Shown: positions 9,866 through 17,424 of the stretch, piece after piece
How the letters are laid out: each line of letters opens with the position of its first letter
Numbering within the stretch: position 1 is the first letter of the stretch
NCBI GenBank assembly: GCA_944322935.1
Contig: CALUQO010000018.1
Coordinates: forward strand, 1-47,774
Direction of reading: 5' to 3'
DNA: 47,774 nt
Source: Candidatus Gastranaerophilales bacterium
GTDB taxonomy: Bacteria > Cyanobacteriota > Vampirovibrionia > Gastranaerophilales > Gastranaerophilaceae
Made by a program: the position numbers and the translations under genes
The notes under the pieces: generated by a model
What the model saw: only the letters and a program-made list of their open reading frames with translations
Databases searched by the model: none
What the model was told of the DNA's origin: nothing

Positions 9866-10051
9866 AATTTTCCTTTTTAGTAAACTCTATATTTAAATAA
9901 AAACATGCAGATACAATAAATTGCTAGTTTGTTAACAAAGTTTACAAAAATTAATTATATTTTTATATTTGTCCGTCTTTCGAGTTTCGGGTTCTTGGCT
10001 CCGCTTGCTGATTCCCTCTCATAAACTCCACAACGGCGGGCTTTGATTGTC

Positions 10052-10091
10052 CGGCTTACGCTTTTTGCTCCTGTGGGTATCTCGTCTCTGT
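10052..10091 (+). repeat. Repeat module B, copy 1
   Basis: 40 bp starting CGGCTTACGCTTTTTGCTCC and ending CTCTGT. It matches copy 2 at 10211-10250 with a single difference (TCTCTGT against CCTCTGT). Confidence 0.5.
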
Positions 10092-10106
10092 CGGCGCTTC
10101 CCTCTC

Positions 10107-10135
10107 ATAAAATGTGACATTTAGTCACATTTTAT
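10107..10135. repeat. Perfect 12-bp hairpin inside the repeat mosaic
   Basis: ATAAAATGTGAC and GTCACATTTTAT are exact inverted repeats separated by a 5-nt loop (ATTTA). The stem is AT-rich, unlike the GC-rich flanks. It lies between module B copy 1 and module A copy 1. Confidence 0.5.
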
Positions 10136-10145
10136 TCGGCAGAGT

Positions 10146-10225
10146 GTCGCTATCGAACGGTTTCGGCTCTTTGGCGTCCGGCTTCCCGGACTCCGCCGAG
10201 CCTTCACACACGGCTTACGCTTTTT
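10146..10225 (+). repeat. 80-bp direct repeat, module A copy 1
   Basis: Identical over 80 bp to 10293-10372. Internally it folds: GGCTC...GGCG.TCCGG, loop CTTC, then CCGGA...CGCC.GAGCC, giving a three-part interrupted stem of about 14 bp. It ends in CTTACGCTTTTT, which overlaps the start of module B. Confidence 0.5.
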
Positions 10226-10250
10226 GCTCCTGTGGGTATCTCGCCTCTGT
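10211..10250 (+). repeat. Repeat module B, copy 2
   Basis: The 40-bp second copy of module B, overlapping the last 15 bp of module A copy 1. Together they show the full composite A-B unit (10146-10250). Confidence 0.5.
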
Positions 10251-10292
10251 TCGTAACGTTACACCCGTTACTCACAGGCTCGATTATCCTAC

Positions 10293-10372
10293 GTCGCTAT
10301 CGAACGGTTTCGGCTCTTTGGCGTCCGGCTTCCCGGACTCCGCCGAGCCTTCACACACGGCTTACGCTTTTT
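10293..10372 (+). repeat. 80-bp direct repeat, module A copy 2, overlapping the thyX 3' end
   Basis: Identical to 10146-10225, offset by 147 bp. Its last 22 bp are the final codons and stop codon of thyX on the minus strand. Sequence after 10372 is ordinary thyX coding sequence, so the element junction falls inside the gene. Confidence 0.5.
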
Positions 10373-11067
10373 ATAAATTCTTCTTTTTTAATTTTTCTTC
10401 CGCAGCATTTATCTTCATCGCAATAGCCGAGTCTTTCGCATTTCGGAACAAGATAAGGAGCCAGCCATGGTTCCTCTTTTAAAAGTTCTTCGCACATCAT
10501 TTTCACCATAACTCTGATTTCATACTGGGCACGAGTACAGAGTCTTATGTTTGCTATATGTATAAGTTCTCTCAGATTCAAAGAAGCGACAATAGAACTT
10601 GCTGCCGCATTTGGCAGAACAAAACGTGCGTCTTCGGCAGGTATACCTGCCTCTGTCATTTCCGTATAAAAATCAGCAATTTTTGACATGAAGTCTTCAT
10701 ATTTTTTGGAAAGTTCGGGATTTTTGGCAACAGTCGGCGGTGTAATATAGTCAAACTGACCTTTTTCTTTTACATAACGCTGAGATTTTTGCGAGAAGGA
10801 AACATGTCTGTGACGCACAAACTGATGCGTGCAGGCTCTGGAAACATTCGATATGGCAAAGCTTACCTGTATATGTTCAATTGTGGAATAATGCCCTGAA
10901 GATATAACTTTTTCTATAAGTTTGAGCATTTTTTCCTCATCAACAGCGTTGTCATATATGTTTACCGGCGAATCCGCACTATAGCAAGTTCTGCATGCAG
11001 TATATATTGTTCTGAGCATATCTTGCGGTTTAGAAATCAGTTTTACCACAGGTTTGTTATTTTCCAT
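10351..11067 (-). CDS. thyX: Flavin-dependent thymidylate synthase ThyX
   Basis: 238 residues. ThyX makes dTMP from dUMP with methylene-tetrahydrofolate and uses FAD/NADPH, replacing ThyA. The ThyX signature is clear: RHRHVSFSQKSQRY at about residues 80-93 (consensus RHRxxSxNxxSxRY). Other family blocks are YSTIEHIQVSFAISNVSRACTHQFVRH upstream (in shorter pieces) and LRELIHIANIRLCTRAQYEIR near residue 165-185, with the Arg/Gln region that binds dUMP. AGGGGG lies 6-8 nt before the ATG. The last codons (SVSRV and stop) lie inside the 80-bp repeat, so the natural C-terminus has been replaced or extended by the element. The catalytic core is unaffected. Confidence 0.5.
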   Translation of the reverse strand: MENNKPVVKLISKPQDMLRTIYTACRTCYSADSPVNIYDNAVDEEKMLKLIEKVISSGHYSTIEHIQVSFAISNVSRACTHQFVRHRHVSFSQKSQRYVKEKGQFDYITPPTVAKNPELSKKYEDFMSKIADFYTEMTEAGIPAEDARFVLPNAAASSIVASLNLRELIHIANIRLCTRAQYEIRVMVKMMCEELLKEEPWLAPYLVPKCERLGYCDEDKCCGRKIKKEEFIKSVSRV

Positions 11068-11264
11068 AGTTTCCCCCTACCAGTGTCTCTTTATACAATC
11101 ATATCATCCGCACAATTTTTTGCACAAAATTGTTACTTATGAAATATTTTAGGCCCCAATATATACAGTGCCTGACACGATAAGGCGGTATTGCTACATA
11201 AAAAGTCTGTTAAATTTAGCAGTATAGTTCCACATTACAAATTTAATATTAAACAATAAACTAA

Positions 11265-11292
11265 TTGCAAAACTTGCACACTACTGTAAAAT
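11265..11292 (+). promoter_or_regulatory. Likely promoter of the dppB operon
   Basis: TTGCAA (11265-11270) and TAAAAT (11287-11292) are spaced by 16 nt. Only 6 nt separate the -10 box from the ATG, with no Shine-Dalgarno, so the transcript is predicted to start at or next to the start codon. Confidence 0.5.
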
Positions 11293-11298
11293 AGTTTT

Positions 11299-12267
11299 AT
11301 GCAGCTTATTGTTTACATATTAAAAAGATTTTTGCAGGCGATACCGTTGTTATTTTTGGTATCAATTATAAGCTTTTTTATAATAAGGCTCAGCCCTGTT
11401 GACCCTCTCGGGGAATTAAGACTGAACCCTTCAATCTCTCAGGAAACTTTAAAAGCAGAACAGCAGCGGCTCGGATTGGATAAACCTAAAATCGTGCAAT
11501 ATGGTTTGTGGTTGAAAAGCTTTTTAAAAGGTGATTTGGGGGTTACTGTTTCCGGAGAAAAAGTCAGTGCAAAACTTATGGAGCGTATTCCTAACACGCT
11601 TTTGCTTACCAGCGTGGTTATTTTGTTAACATGGCTTGTGGGCATACCGCTCGGGATTTATGCCGCATTGCACTGGAAAGAACCTATAGACAGGATACTT
11701 ACGGTTGTAACAAGTATTGGTATGGCTATACCATCGTTTTTCTTTGCGCTTTTACTGTTGATATTTGCGGTAAAAACGGGCTGGTTTCCGACAGGCGGTA
11801 TGACAAGCTACAACTTTTCCACGCTGTCGCCTTTTCATAAGGTGCTGGATGTTGCACATCACCTTGTATTGCCTGTGATTGTGCTTTTTACGATTTCTCT
11901 TTCCGGTTTGCAAAGACAAATGAGAGGAAATCTGCTCGATGTATTAGGTTCGGATTACGTAAAATTTGCACGTGCAAAGGGGCTTAGCGAGAACAAAGTT
12001 GTTTACAAGCACGCTTTAAGAAACGCAATTAACCCTATGGTTACACTTTTGGGGTTTGAGTTTGCTTCGTTACTAAGCGGGGCAGCTTTGACAGAATATG
12101 TTTTTCAGTATCCGGGGCTGGGAAGGTTGATTCTTGAGGCGGTTATGAAATCCGATATAAACCTTGTAATGGCATCATTGATGATGGGTACAATAATGCT
12201 TGTTGCAGGGAATTTGCTTGCGGATATTTTACTTAAACTTGTTGACCCGAGAGTGAGTGTGAACTGA
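11299..12267 (+). CDS. dppB: Peptide/nickel-type ABC transporter permease, DppB/OppB family
   Basis: 322 residues with a DppB topology: an N-terminal helix (YILKRFLQAIPLLFLVSIISFF), a periplasmic stretch (SPVDPLGELRLNP, then RLGLDKP), and five further helices. The coupling region that contacts the ATPase is visible around residues 215-240 (DVLGSDYVKFARAKGLSENKVVYKHALRNA). Family role: one half of the inner-membrane channel importing di- or oligopeptides, sometimes nickel or other solutes. No substrate-binding protein or ATPase is encoded nearby, so these components must be elsewhere. The stop overlaps the dppC start by 1 nt (TGATG), indicating translational coupling. Confidence 0.5.
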   Translation: MQLIVYILKRFLQAIPLLFLVSIISFFIIRLSPVDPLGELRLNPSISQETLKAEQQRLGLDKPKIVQYGLWLKSFLKGDLGVTVSGEKVSAKLMERIPNTLLLTSVVILLTWLVGIPLGIYAALHWKEPIDRILTVVTSIGMAIPSFFFALLLLIFAVKTGWFPTGGMTSYNFSTLSPFHKVLDVAHHLVLPVIVLFTISLSGLQRQMRGNLLDVLGSDYVKFARAKGLSENKVVYKHALRNAINPMVTLLGFEFASLLSGAALTEYVFQYPGLGRLILEAVMKSDINLVMASLMMGTIMLVAGNLLADILLKLVDPRVSVN

Positions 12268-13337
12268 TGAACAAAAATTCCGTGCTTGCTCAAATTTTTA
12301 AAGACAAATATGCAACAACTGCTGTTGTTGTTCTTTTGATTTTGTATCTCGGGATTTTGTTTGCGGATTTTCTTGCCCCTTATTCAAAAGAATTTTCAGA
12401 CAGGCACAGGGCTTATGTGCCGCCGTCACAGGTTTTTACGATTGATGAAAACGGGAAATTTTCAAGACCGTACACCTATAACTATAAAAGATATTTTAAT
12501 CCTGATGAATTGAAAATTACTTATAAATTAGACAGAAGCAAAAAGTATTATTTAAAATTTTTTGCTAAAGGCGAGCCGTACAAGTTTCTCGGTTTAATCC
12601 CCATGCAAAGGCATCTTGTAACGGTTGAAAAAGACGGCAGGCTGTTTTTGCTCGGCACGGATATAAACGGGCGTGATATTTTTTCCAGGATTCTTTTTGG
12701 CGGAAGGATATCTTTGACTATAGGCTTTTTGGCTTTGTTTATTTCGTTTCCATTGGGTATGCTCTACGGGGGGATTTCTGGATATTTTGGCGGTATTGCG
12801 GACAACCTTATGATGAGGGTTTCCGAGGCGATAATGTCTATTCCAAGTTTTTATCTTTTGATTATTCTTGCAGCAATTCTTCCGTCTAATATGACAAGCA
12901 TACAGAGGTTTTCTCTAATTGTTGTAATACTCGCTCTTATAGGCTGGGCCGGATTTTCGCGTGTTGTAAGGGGTATGGTTCTATCTATAAAGAATCAGGA
13001 GTTTGTTCAGGCGGCGGAATCTATCGGCGCGTCAAAGCTGAGAATTATAATCAAGCACCTGCTGCCGCAGACATTGAGTTATGTAATTGTTGCGATGACT
13101 TTATCCGTACCGTCTTATATTTTGTCGGAATCGGGTTTGAGCTTTTTGGGGCTAGGTATACAGCAGCCTGATGCAAGCTGGGGGAATATGCTGAAAGAAG
13201 CACAGGAGTATGTTAATATTATTTATAGACCTTGGCTTTTGGCTCCCGGTTTTTTAATTTTTATTGCGGTATTATCTTTTAACCTGATAGGTGATACAAT
13301 AAGGGATATCTTAGACCCCAAAAGCAAGGTCAGATAG
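12267..13337 (+). CDS. dppC: Peptide/nickel-type ABC transporter permease, DppC/OppC family
   Basis: 356 residues, longer than typical DppC (about 300). After the first helix (about residues 17-35) there is a periplasmic segment of roughly 85 residues (SDRHRAYVPPSQVF to TVEKDGRLFLLGTD) before the conserved LGTDINGRDIFSRILFGGR motif. The coupling motif lies near 245-270 (FVQAAESIGASKLRIIIKHLLPQ), followed by the family block SESGLSFLGLGIQQPDASWGN. It pairs with the upstream DppB-type permease. The large extra segment might contact a binding protein. mgtC follows after 30 bp on the same strand. Confidence 0.5.
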   Translation: MNKNSVLAQIFKDKYATTAVVVLLILYLGILFADFLAPYSKEFSDRHRAYVPPSQVFTIDENGKFSRPYTYNYKRYFNPDELKITYKLDRSKKYYLKFFAKGEPYKFLGLIPMQRHLVTVEKDGRLFLLGTDINGRDIFSRILFGGRISLTIGFLALFISFPLGMLYGGISGYFGGIADNLMMRVSEAIMSIPSFYLLIILAAILPSNMTSIQRFSLIVVILALIGWAGFSRVVRGMVLSIKNQEFVQAAESIGASKLRIIIKHLLPQTLSYVIVAMTLSVPSYILSESGLSFLGLGIQQPDASWGNMLKEAQEYVNIIYRPWLLAPGFLIFIAVLSFNLIGDTIRDILDPKSKVR

Positions 13338-13367
13338 AATATTTTAGTTAATAGGGCTTGAGGATAG

Positions 13368-14078
13368 ATGGAACAGTTTATATTTCAGCATTTAATAATC
13401 AGTAAAGTTATGCTTTTAGACATACTTCTGGCGATTGTGCTAGGGTTTGCAATCGGTTTTGAAAGAGAGATTACAAACAAATGGGCGGGGTTAAGAACAC
13501 ATATGCTTGTTTGTCTTGGCTCCTGCATATTTACATTGCTTTCAATACACGCTTTTCCCGTATATGCACACAGCCCTCAGGCTGATCCTGCCAGAATTGC
13601 TGCTCAGGTGTTAACCGGTATCGGTTTTATCGGCGGTGGTACTGTTTTAAGACATGGATATTCGATTTACGGCTTGACTACAGCGGCCACACTATGGATT
13701 ACAGCGAGTATCGGTATGGCGTGCGGATGCGGGTTTACTGCTCTTGCGACGATATGTACCGTATTGGCCGTTGGTACTTTAGTTTTAATCAGAATTTTTG
13801 AAAAACAGTATATTCACAAAGGTTCTAAAAACCCGAGAAGGTTTAAGGTAAGTTTTTATACTGAGATGAACACTGCGGATGATATTTATTCTAAAGTTAT
13901 TCAAAATTTTAATTCCATATTTGAAATAAATAAGGTGAATTCAAATTCTAATCCCGGCTTGATGAAGATAAGTTTTAAACTGGATATATTTGACAAAAAT
14001 CCTGTACAATTTTTACATAAGGAATTAAATTTAGTGGAAGGTATTGAATCAATTTCAATACAGGAACTTTATGAATAA
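13368..14078 (+). CDS. mgtC: MgtC/SapB family membrane protein
   Basis: 236 residues. The N-terminal half has the MgtC/SapB helices and signatures: LGFAIGFEREITNKWAGLRTH near residues 22-42 and LTGIGFIGGGTVLRHG near 82-97. The C-terminal part (about 145-236) is a soluble ACT-like domain (FKVSFYTEMNTADDIYSKV). In pathogens MgtC modulates ATP synthase and supports growth at low magnesium; in commensals the role is less clear. The start is supported by GAGGAT 3 nt before the ATG. The gene overlaps the following TPR gene by 8 nt, so they are probably co-translated. Confidence 0.5.
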   Translation: MEQFIFQHLIISKVMLLDILLAIVLGFAIGFEREITNKWAGLRTHMLVCLGSCIFTLLSIHAFPVYAHSPQADPARIAAQVLTGIGFIGGGTVLRHGYSIYGLTTAATLWITASIGMACGCGFTALATICTVLAVGTLVLIRIFEKQYIHKGSKNPRRFKVSFYTEMNTADDIYSKVIQNFNSIFEINKVNSNSNPGLMKISFKLDIFDKNPVQFLHKELNLVEGIESISIQELYE

Positions 14079-15345
14079 AACGGCGGTATTTGAATATTTA
14101 AGAACTATTTTAATATCATTGTTAATTGCACTTGTGATTGCGAGTGTTGCAACTGCATTTTCTAAAGTAGTGGCAAAGCATCATATTCAAATGGCTGCTA
14201 AAATAACTAATACTCCAAAAGACGATGCAATAATTAAAGAACTTATTAAAAAAATTTCAGGTTTATCTGCGCAAAATCCCGGAGATTATGTTTTAAATGT
14301 TAAACTGGGTAATTTGTATGAACTTATGCTTGATGAAAAAAATGCGGAAGAACAATATAAAATTGCAATAAATAAATCGCCTTACGGTGTTTATACTCCG
14401 TATTTCGGTCTGGCCAACTTATATTTAAAACAGGGAAAACATAAAGAAGCTTTAGCTATTGTAAAAAAACTAAAAAACACTGACCACAAACCGCTTCTTA
14501 TTGCCAAAGGCGATTTTTATATGAATCTTGGTGATTTGTTGTGGAAAGAAAATGATTATGAAGAGTCGGTAAAGCAATATAAAGTCGCATATTTTTATTA
14601 CAAAAAAGTTGATTCGGAAAAGAAGGATTCTGCAATTGTAGGTATTTTAGATTGTTATAACAAAATTGCAGATGAAGATTTCAAAAAACATAAAATTGAT
14701 GAAGCTATAGAAAGTCTGGAAACGGCTTTGCTGTATAAAGAAACCTCTATTGTGTATTACAAACTGGCTATATTGTATAAGGATGTTAACCCTATAATTG
14801 CAAACTCTTATATGGAAAAAACCTATAAAATGGATCCGGGGTTGATTAATTTTGATATTTATGAAGAAATTTTGATAAAGTTAATGCGTTATTATTATCT
14901 GCAAAGTCAGGATATAAAAACGGAACTTTATCACAACAAACTCAGGGCAATAAGAAATTTTGAAAAAAGGTATTATATTACGCCTGATGACGTTAAGATA
15001 AATATCCAAAAACTGCAGCTAAAAAATAATTTGCTGCGTTCAAAACAAACTGTCAAAGTCAAATTTAACATAGAAAATACATCAAAATCCGATTTTAATA
15101 CACTTTTTGTGACAGTTAGTTTAAAATATGATCATAAGTCAAAAGAAATATATTCAACAAAATTGTATTCTAAGAAAAAACCGTTAAAGACACGGACAAC
15201 TTCTCCCGAGTATGGTTTTCAATTTACATACAGCGACAAAGACGAAATATTTTCGGCAAAGGATATAGAGCTTGAGTTTTATGTTTCTAAAAAAGATAAT
15301 ATGCGAAAAATTCTTGTAAAATCAGTAAAACTTGAAAGGTTTTAA
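14071..15345 (+). CDS. Membrane-anchored TPR-repeat protein
   Basis: 424 residues. I start at the ATG at 14071, which has AGGA 5 nt upstream and overlaps the mgtC stop; an in-frame ATG at 14044 is less likely. Residues about 9-31 are one transmembrane helix (ILISLLIALVIASVATAF). Residues about 55-290 show tetratricopeptide-like helical pairs, for example NPGDYVLNVKLGNLYELMLD, YGVYTPYFGLANLYLKQGK and ESLETALLYKETSIVYYKLA. The last 120 residues are beta-rich (KVKFNIENTSKSDFNTLFVT), like an Ig-type or FxLYD-like domain. TPR repeats bind partner proteins; the partner is unknown. Confidence 0.5.
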   Translation: MNKTAVFEYLRTILISLLIALVIASVATAFSKVVAKHHIQMAAKITNTPKDDAIIKELIKKISGLSAQNPGDYVLNVKLGNLYELMLDEKNAEEQYKIAINKSPYGVYTPYFGLANLYLKQGKHKEALAIVKKLKNTDHKPLLIAKGDFYMNLGDLLWKENDYEESVKQYKVAYFYYKKVDSEKKDSAIVGILDCYNKIADEDFKKHKIDEAIESLETALLYKETSIVYYKLAILYKDVNPIIANSYMEKTYKMDPGLINFDIYEEILIKLMRYYYLQSQDIKTELYHNKLRAIRNFEKRYYITPDDVKINIQKLQLKNNLLRSKQTVKVKFNIENTSKSDFNTLFVTVSLKYDHKSKEIYSTKLYSKKKPLKTRTTSPEYGFQFTYSDKDEIFSAKDIELEFYVSKKDNMRKILVKSVKLERF

Positions 15346-15375
15346 ACGGATTTTGTAAAAAAATTGTAAGAATAC

Positions 15376-15404
15376 TTCAAAATTTTTTATTAACAATGTA
15401 AAAT
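15376..15404 (+). promoter_or_regulatory. Possible promoter of the acyltransferase gene
   Basis: TTCAAA (15376-15381) and TAAAAT (15399-15404) are spaced by 17 nt in the 84-bp gap after the TPR gene. An AAAGGAG ribosome-binding site follows at 15411-15417. The -35 is only a partial match. Confidence 0.5.
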
Positions 15405-15429
15405 GACATAAAAGGAGTAGTATAGGGAT

Positions 15430-16263
15430 TTGGAAATACTTCATAAAGAAAATCAACAGTTATATTCGGATGTTCCGCCTACAAAATTGCGCAATAAGGA
15501 TGAAAAATTCCGCAAAGCGCAAAATATTCCCTTTTGGATGTGGGTTGCCGATATGTTTTTTTATAACATGCTGGAAAACAGATTTTTCTCTTTAAAAATT
15601 AAAAACGAGGAAAATTACAACAAACGCAATCCCGATTTTTCCAATATTATTTATGCACCGCATAACAATTGGTGGGACGGTATTGTAGGCTACAATTTAT
15701 GCCGCAGAGTTTTTAAAACAAAAATCAGAATGATGATTGAAGAAATGAACAGATTCCCTATCCTTGCGAAGGCGGGTGCTTTCCCTGTAAATAAAAAGTC
15801 TGCTCAGGCTTCGATGAAAGCATTGCAGTATTCTGTGGAACAATTGTGTAATAAAGAAATCTCTTTATGGCTATTTCCTCAAGGGATTATCAGACCGCCT
15901 ATGTACAGACCGATTGAATTTCAAACCGGCATGGCTTATATAGCAAAAAATGTCGTAAAAAAAGCAGGCGGTATAAATCTTATTCCTGTGGCTGTCAACT
16001 ATCCGTTTTTGCGTGAGGACAAACCCGAAGTTCTGTGCGAAGTCGGCGAACCTGTTATAATTACAGACCCCAACTTTGACAGAAAAGAGTTGACTCACAA
16101 ACTTGAACATGATTTTGAAGCTTTGTGTGATAAACAGTTTGAGGATATAAGACACGGACATGTGGAAGAGTATGAATATTTGTACAAACAAAAACTAAAA
16201 TGGTATAAAAAGCTCGAAAAACGTCTTAAAAAGATAGATATGCCGCCCGGGTCCGGTGTATAA
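15430..16263 (+). CDS. PlsC-like lysophospholipid (1-acylglycerol-3-phosphate) acyltransferase
   Basis: 277 residues. Acyltransferase blocks are visible: HNNWWD near residue 78 (the catalytic HX4D motif), then FPILAKAGAFPVN, and FPQG near residue 150 (usually FPEG), followed by FQTGMAYIA and LIPVAVNY. The family transfers an acyl group to lysophosphatidic acid or a related acceptor at the inner membrane. The conserved Glu of FPEG is Gln here, which occurs in some members. Translation probably starts at TTG (15430), since AAAGGAG is about 12 nt upstream, a stop codon precedes it in frame, and the next ATG would remove about 35 residues. It is probably monocistronic. Confidence 0.5.
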   Translation: MEILHKENQQLYSDVPPTKLRNKDEKFRKAQNIPFWMWVADMFFYNMLENRFFSLKIKNEENYNKRNPDFSNIIYAPHNNWWDGIVGYNLCRRVFKTKIRMMIEEMNRFPILAKAGAFPVNKKSAQASMKALQYSVEQLCNKEISLWLFPQGIIRPPMYRPIEFQTGMAYIAKNVVKKAGGINLIPVAVNYPFLREDKPEVLCEVGEPVIITDPNFDRKELTHKLEHDFEALCDKQFEDIRHGHVEEYEYLYKQKLKWYKKLEKRLKKIDMPPGSGV

Positions 16264-16358
16264 ATTTTTTATTATTAATTTTTGTTTACAATTTTGGCAA
16301 TTTTTTCCGCTAAAAATACTTTCATGAAATATGGATATTTTTTAGAGGAGAATTTTTT

Positions 16359-16883
16359 ATGGCAGATTTAGCAGTACAAAGTACAAGCACAGTAACATAT
16401 ACGGCAGCACCGGCAGAGGGCAAGGCTGCAGGCAAAGCAGAAACTGCAGCAGGCGGAAAAACACTGGGTGCATCCGATACAGTTGAAACAAATAAAAACG
16501 GTATGCCGAAGCTTACTCCGATTTTATACGAAATCAAAGATGGTGATTCTTTAATGAAAATTGCAAATGAACTGGGCTTAAAAATTACAGATCTTGTTGA
16601 CCAGCTCAAAGCAAGCGGCAAACTTCCGCAGGATTATGACCCTTTTGCAAGACATGAAAAAGATATTTCGTGGATGAAAAAAGGCAACAAAATAAAAATT
16701 TCATATCCTGCTACTGAAGAACAAAAAGCAAAATATGAAGAATTTTGCGAAAACAGAACAAAAGAATACTACAATAAAAAGGCAGCTGCTAAAAAAGAAG
16801 CCGAAGCAGAAGCAAAAGCTAAAGCACGTGCAGAATATGATGCTTTGCCATGGTATAAAAAACTGTTTACGGAAAGACCATAG
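16359..16883 (+). CDS. LysM-domain protein without a signal peptide
   Basis: 174 residues. AGAGGAG lies upstream of the ATG. Residues 1-45 are an Ala/Gly/Thr-rich disordered region (TAAPAEGKAAGKAETAAGGK). Residues about 54-108 form a LysM-like domain (ILYEIKDGDSLMKIANELGL, later MKKGNKIKISYP). The rest is a charged Lys/Ala/Glu coiled coil (KKAAAKKEAEAEAKAKARAE) ending PWYKKLFTERP. LysM usually binds peptidoglycan GlcNAc, yet there is no recognisable Sec signal or membrane helix, so location is unclear. Its stop codon abuts the hpt stop on the other strand with no base between them. Confidence 0.5.
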   Translation: MADLAVQSTSTVTYTAAPAEGKAAGKAETAAGGKTLGASDTVETNKNGMPKLTPILYEIKDGDSLMKIANELGLKITDLVDQLKASGKLPQDYDPFARHEKDISWMKKGNKIKISYPATEEQKAKYEEFCENRTKEYYNKKAAAKKEAEAEAKAKARAEYDALPWYKKLFTERP

Positions 16884-17420
16884 TTATTCAAAATAACCGA
16901 TATAAGGCAGGTTGCGCATATAGCCTTCGTAGTCTAAGCCGTAGCCTACAACAAATTTGTCATCGATATCGAATCCGTAATAATCGGGTTCGATATTGAC
17001 TTTTCTGGCTGTCTTTTTGTTTAAAAGTGTTACCACTTTAAGATTTTTTGGCTTGTGTGTTCGGCAAAGGATGTTTATTAAAAACTCCATTGTGCAGCCT
17101 GTGTCAATGATATCTTCAACGATTAAGACATTTTTATCCTCAAGATGCGGCAGGGTCAAATCGATTGCCTGAACATTGCCTGATGAGGTTTTTGCGTTGC
17201 CGTAGCTTGAAACTCTGATGAATTCCATTTCAACAGGCATTTTTAAATGTTTGGCAAGGTCGCAGCAAAACATTGTAGAACCTTTTAATACACAAATTAA
17301 TACAAGTTCGTTGTTTGTGCCGCAATCTTTGTTTATTTTTTCCGCAAGCTCTTTTGTTTTTTGTTCTATTTGTTCTTTTGTAAAAAGTATTTTTAAATCT
17401 TCAACTTTTCTGTCGAGCAT
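16884..17420 (-). CDS. hpt: Hypoxanthine(-guanine) phosphoribosyltransferase
   Basis: 178 residues, the usual length. It salvages hypoxanthine/guanine to IMP/GMP with PRPP in the cytoplasm. The PRPP-binding motif is VLIVEDIIDTGCTM at about residues 98-111, the pyrophosphate loop is CVLKGSTMF at about 43-51, and the Lys/Asp purine-binding end is seen in YYGFDIDDKFVVGYGLDY. It begins 4 nt after tilS, an arrangement (tilS-hpt) common across bacteria. AGGT lies about 8 nt before the ATG. Probable last gene of the umuC-ldpA-tilS-hpt run. Confidence 0.5.
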   Translation of the reverse strand: MLDRKVEDLKILFTKEQIEQKTKELAEKINKDCGTNNELVLICVLKGSTMFCCDLAKHLKMPVEMEFIRVSSYGNAKTSSGNVQAIDLTLPHLEDKNVLIVEDIIDTGCTMEFLINILCRTHKPKNLKVVTLLNKKTARKVNIEPDYYGFDIDDKFVVGYGLDYEGYMRNLPYIGYFE

Positions 17421-17424
17421 AATT

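Larger units (their letters stand above)
9970..10372. repeat. GC-richer mosaic of repeat modules downstream of thyX
   Basis: About 400 bp with visibly higher GC than the surroundings and no credible gene. It is built from reused modules: module A (10146-10225 and 10293-10372), module B (10052-10091 and 10211-10250, with a truncated copy ending 10372), a 14-bp module TTCCCTCTCATAAA (10012-10025 and 10098-10111) and a perfect hairpin (10107-10135). This looks like a dispersed, structured repeat element that has duplicated locally. A plus-strand reading frame crosses it but only translates the repeats. Confidence 0.5.

Noticed and set aside
10114-10482. Plus-strand reading frame of 122 codons with a repeated SLSNGFGSLASGFPDSAEPS peptide
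   Set aside because: The peptide repeat is a direct translation of the 80-bp DNA repeat, the frame runs antisense into thyX, and there is no ribosome-binding site. It is a spurious frame.
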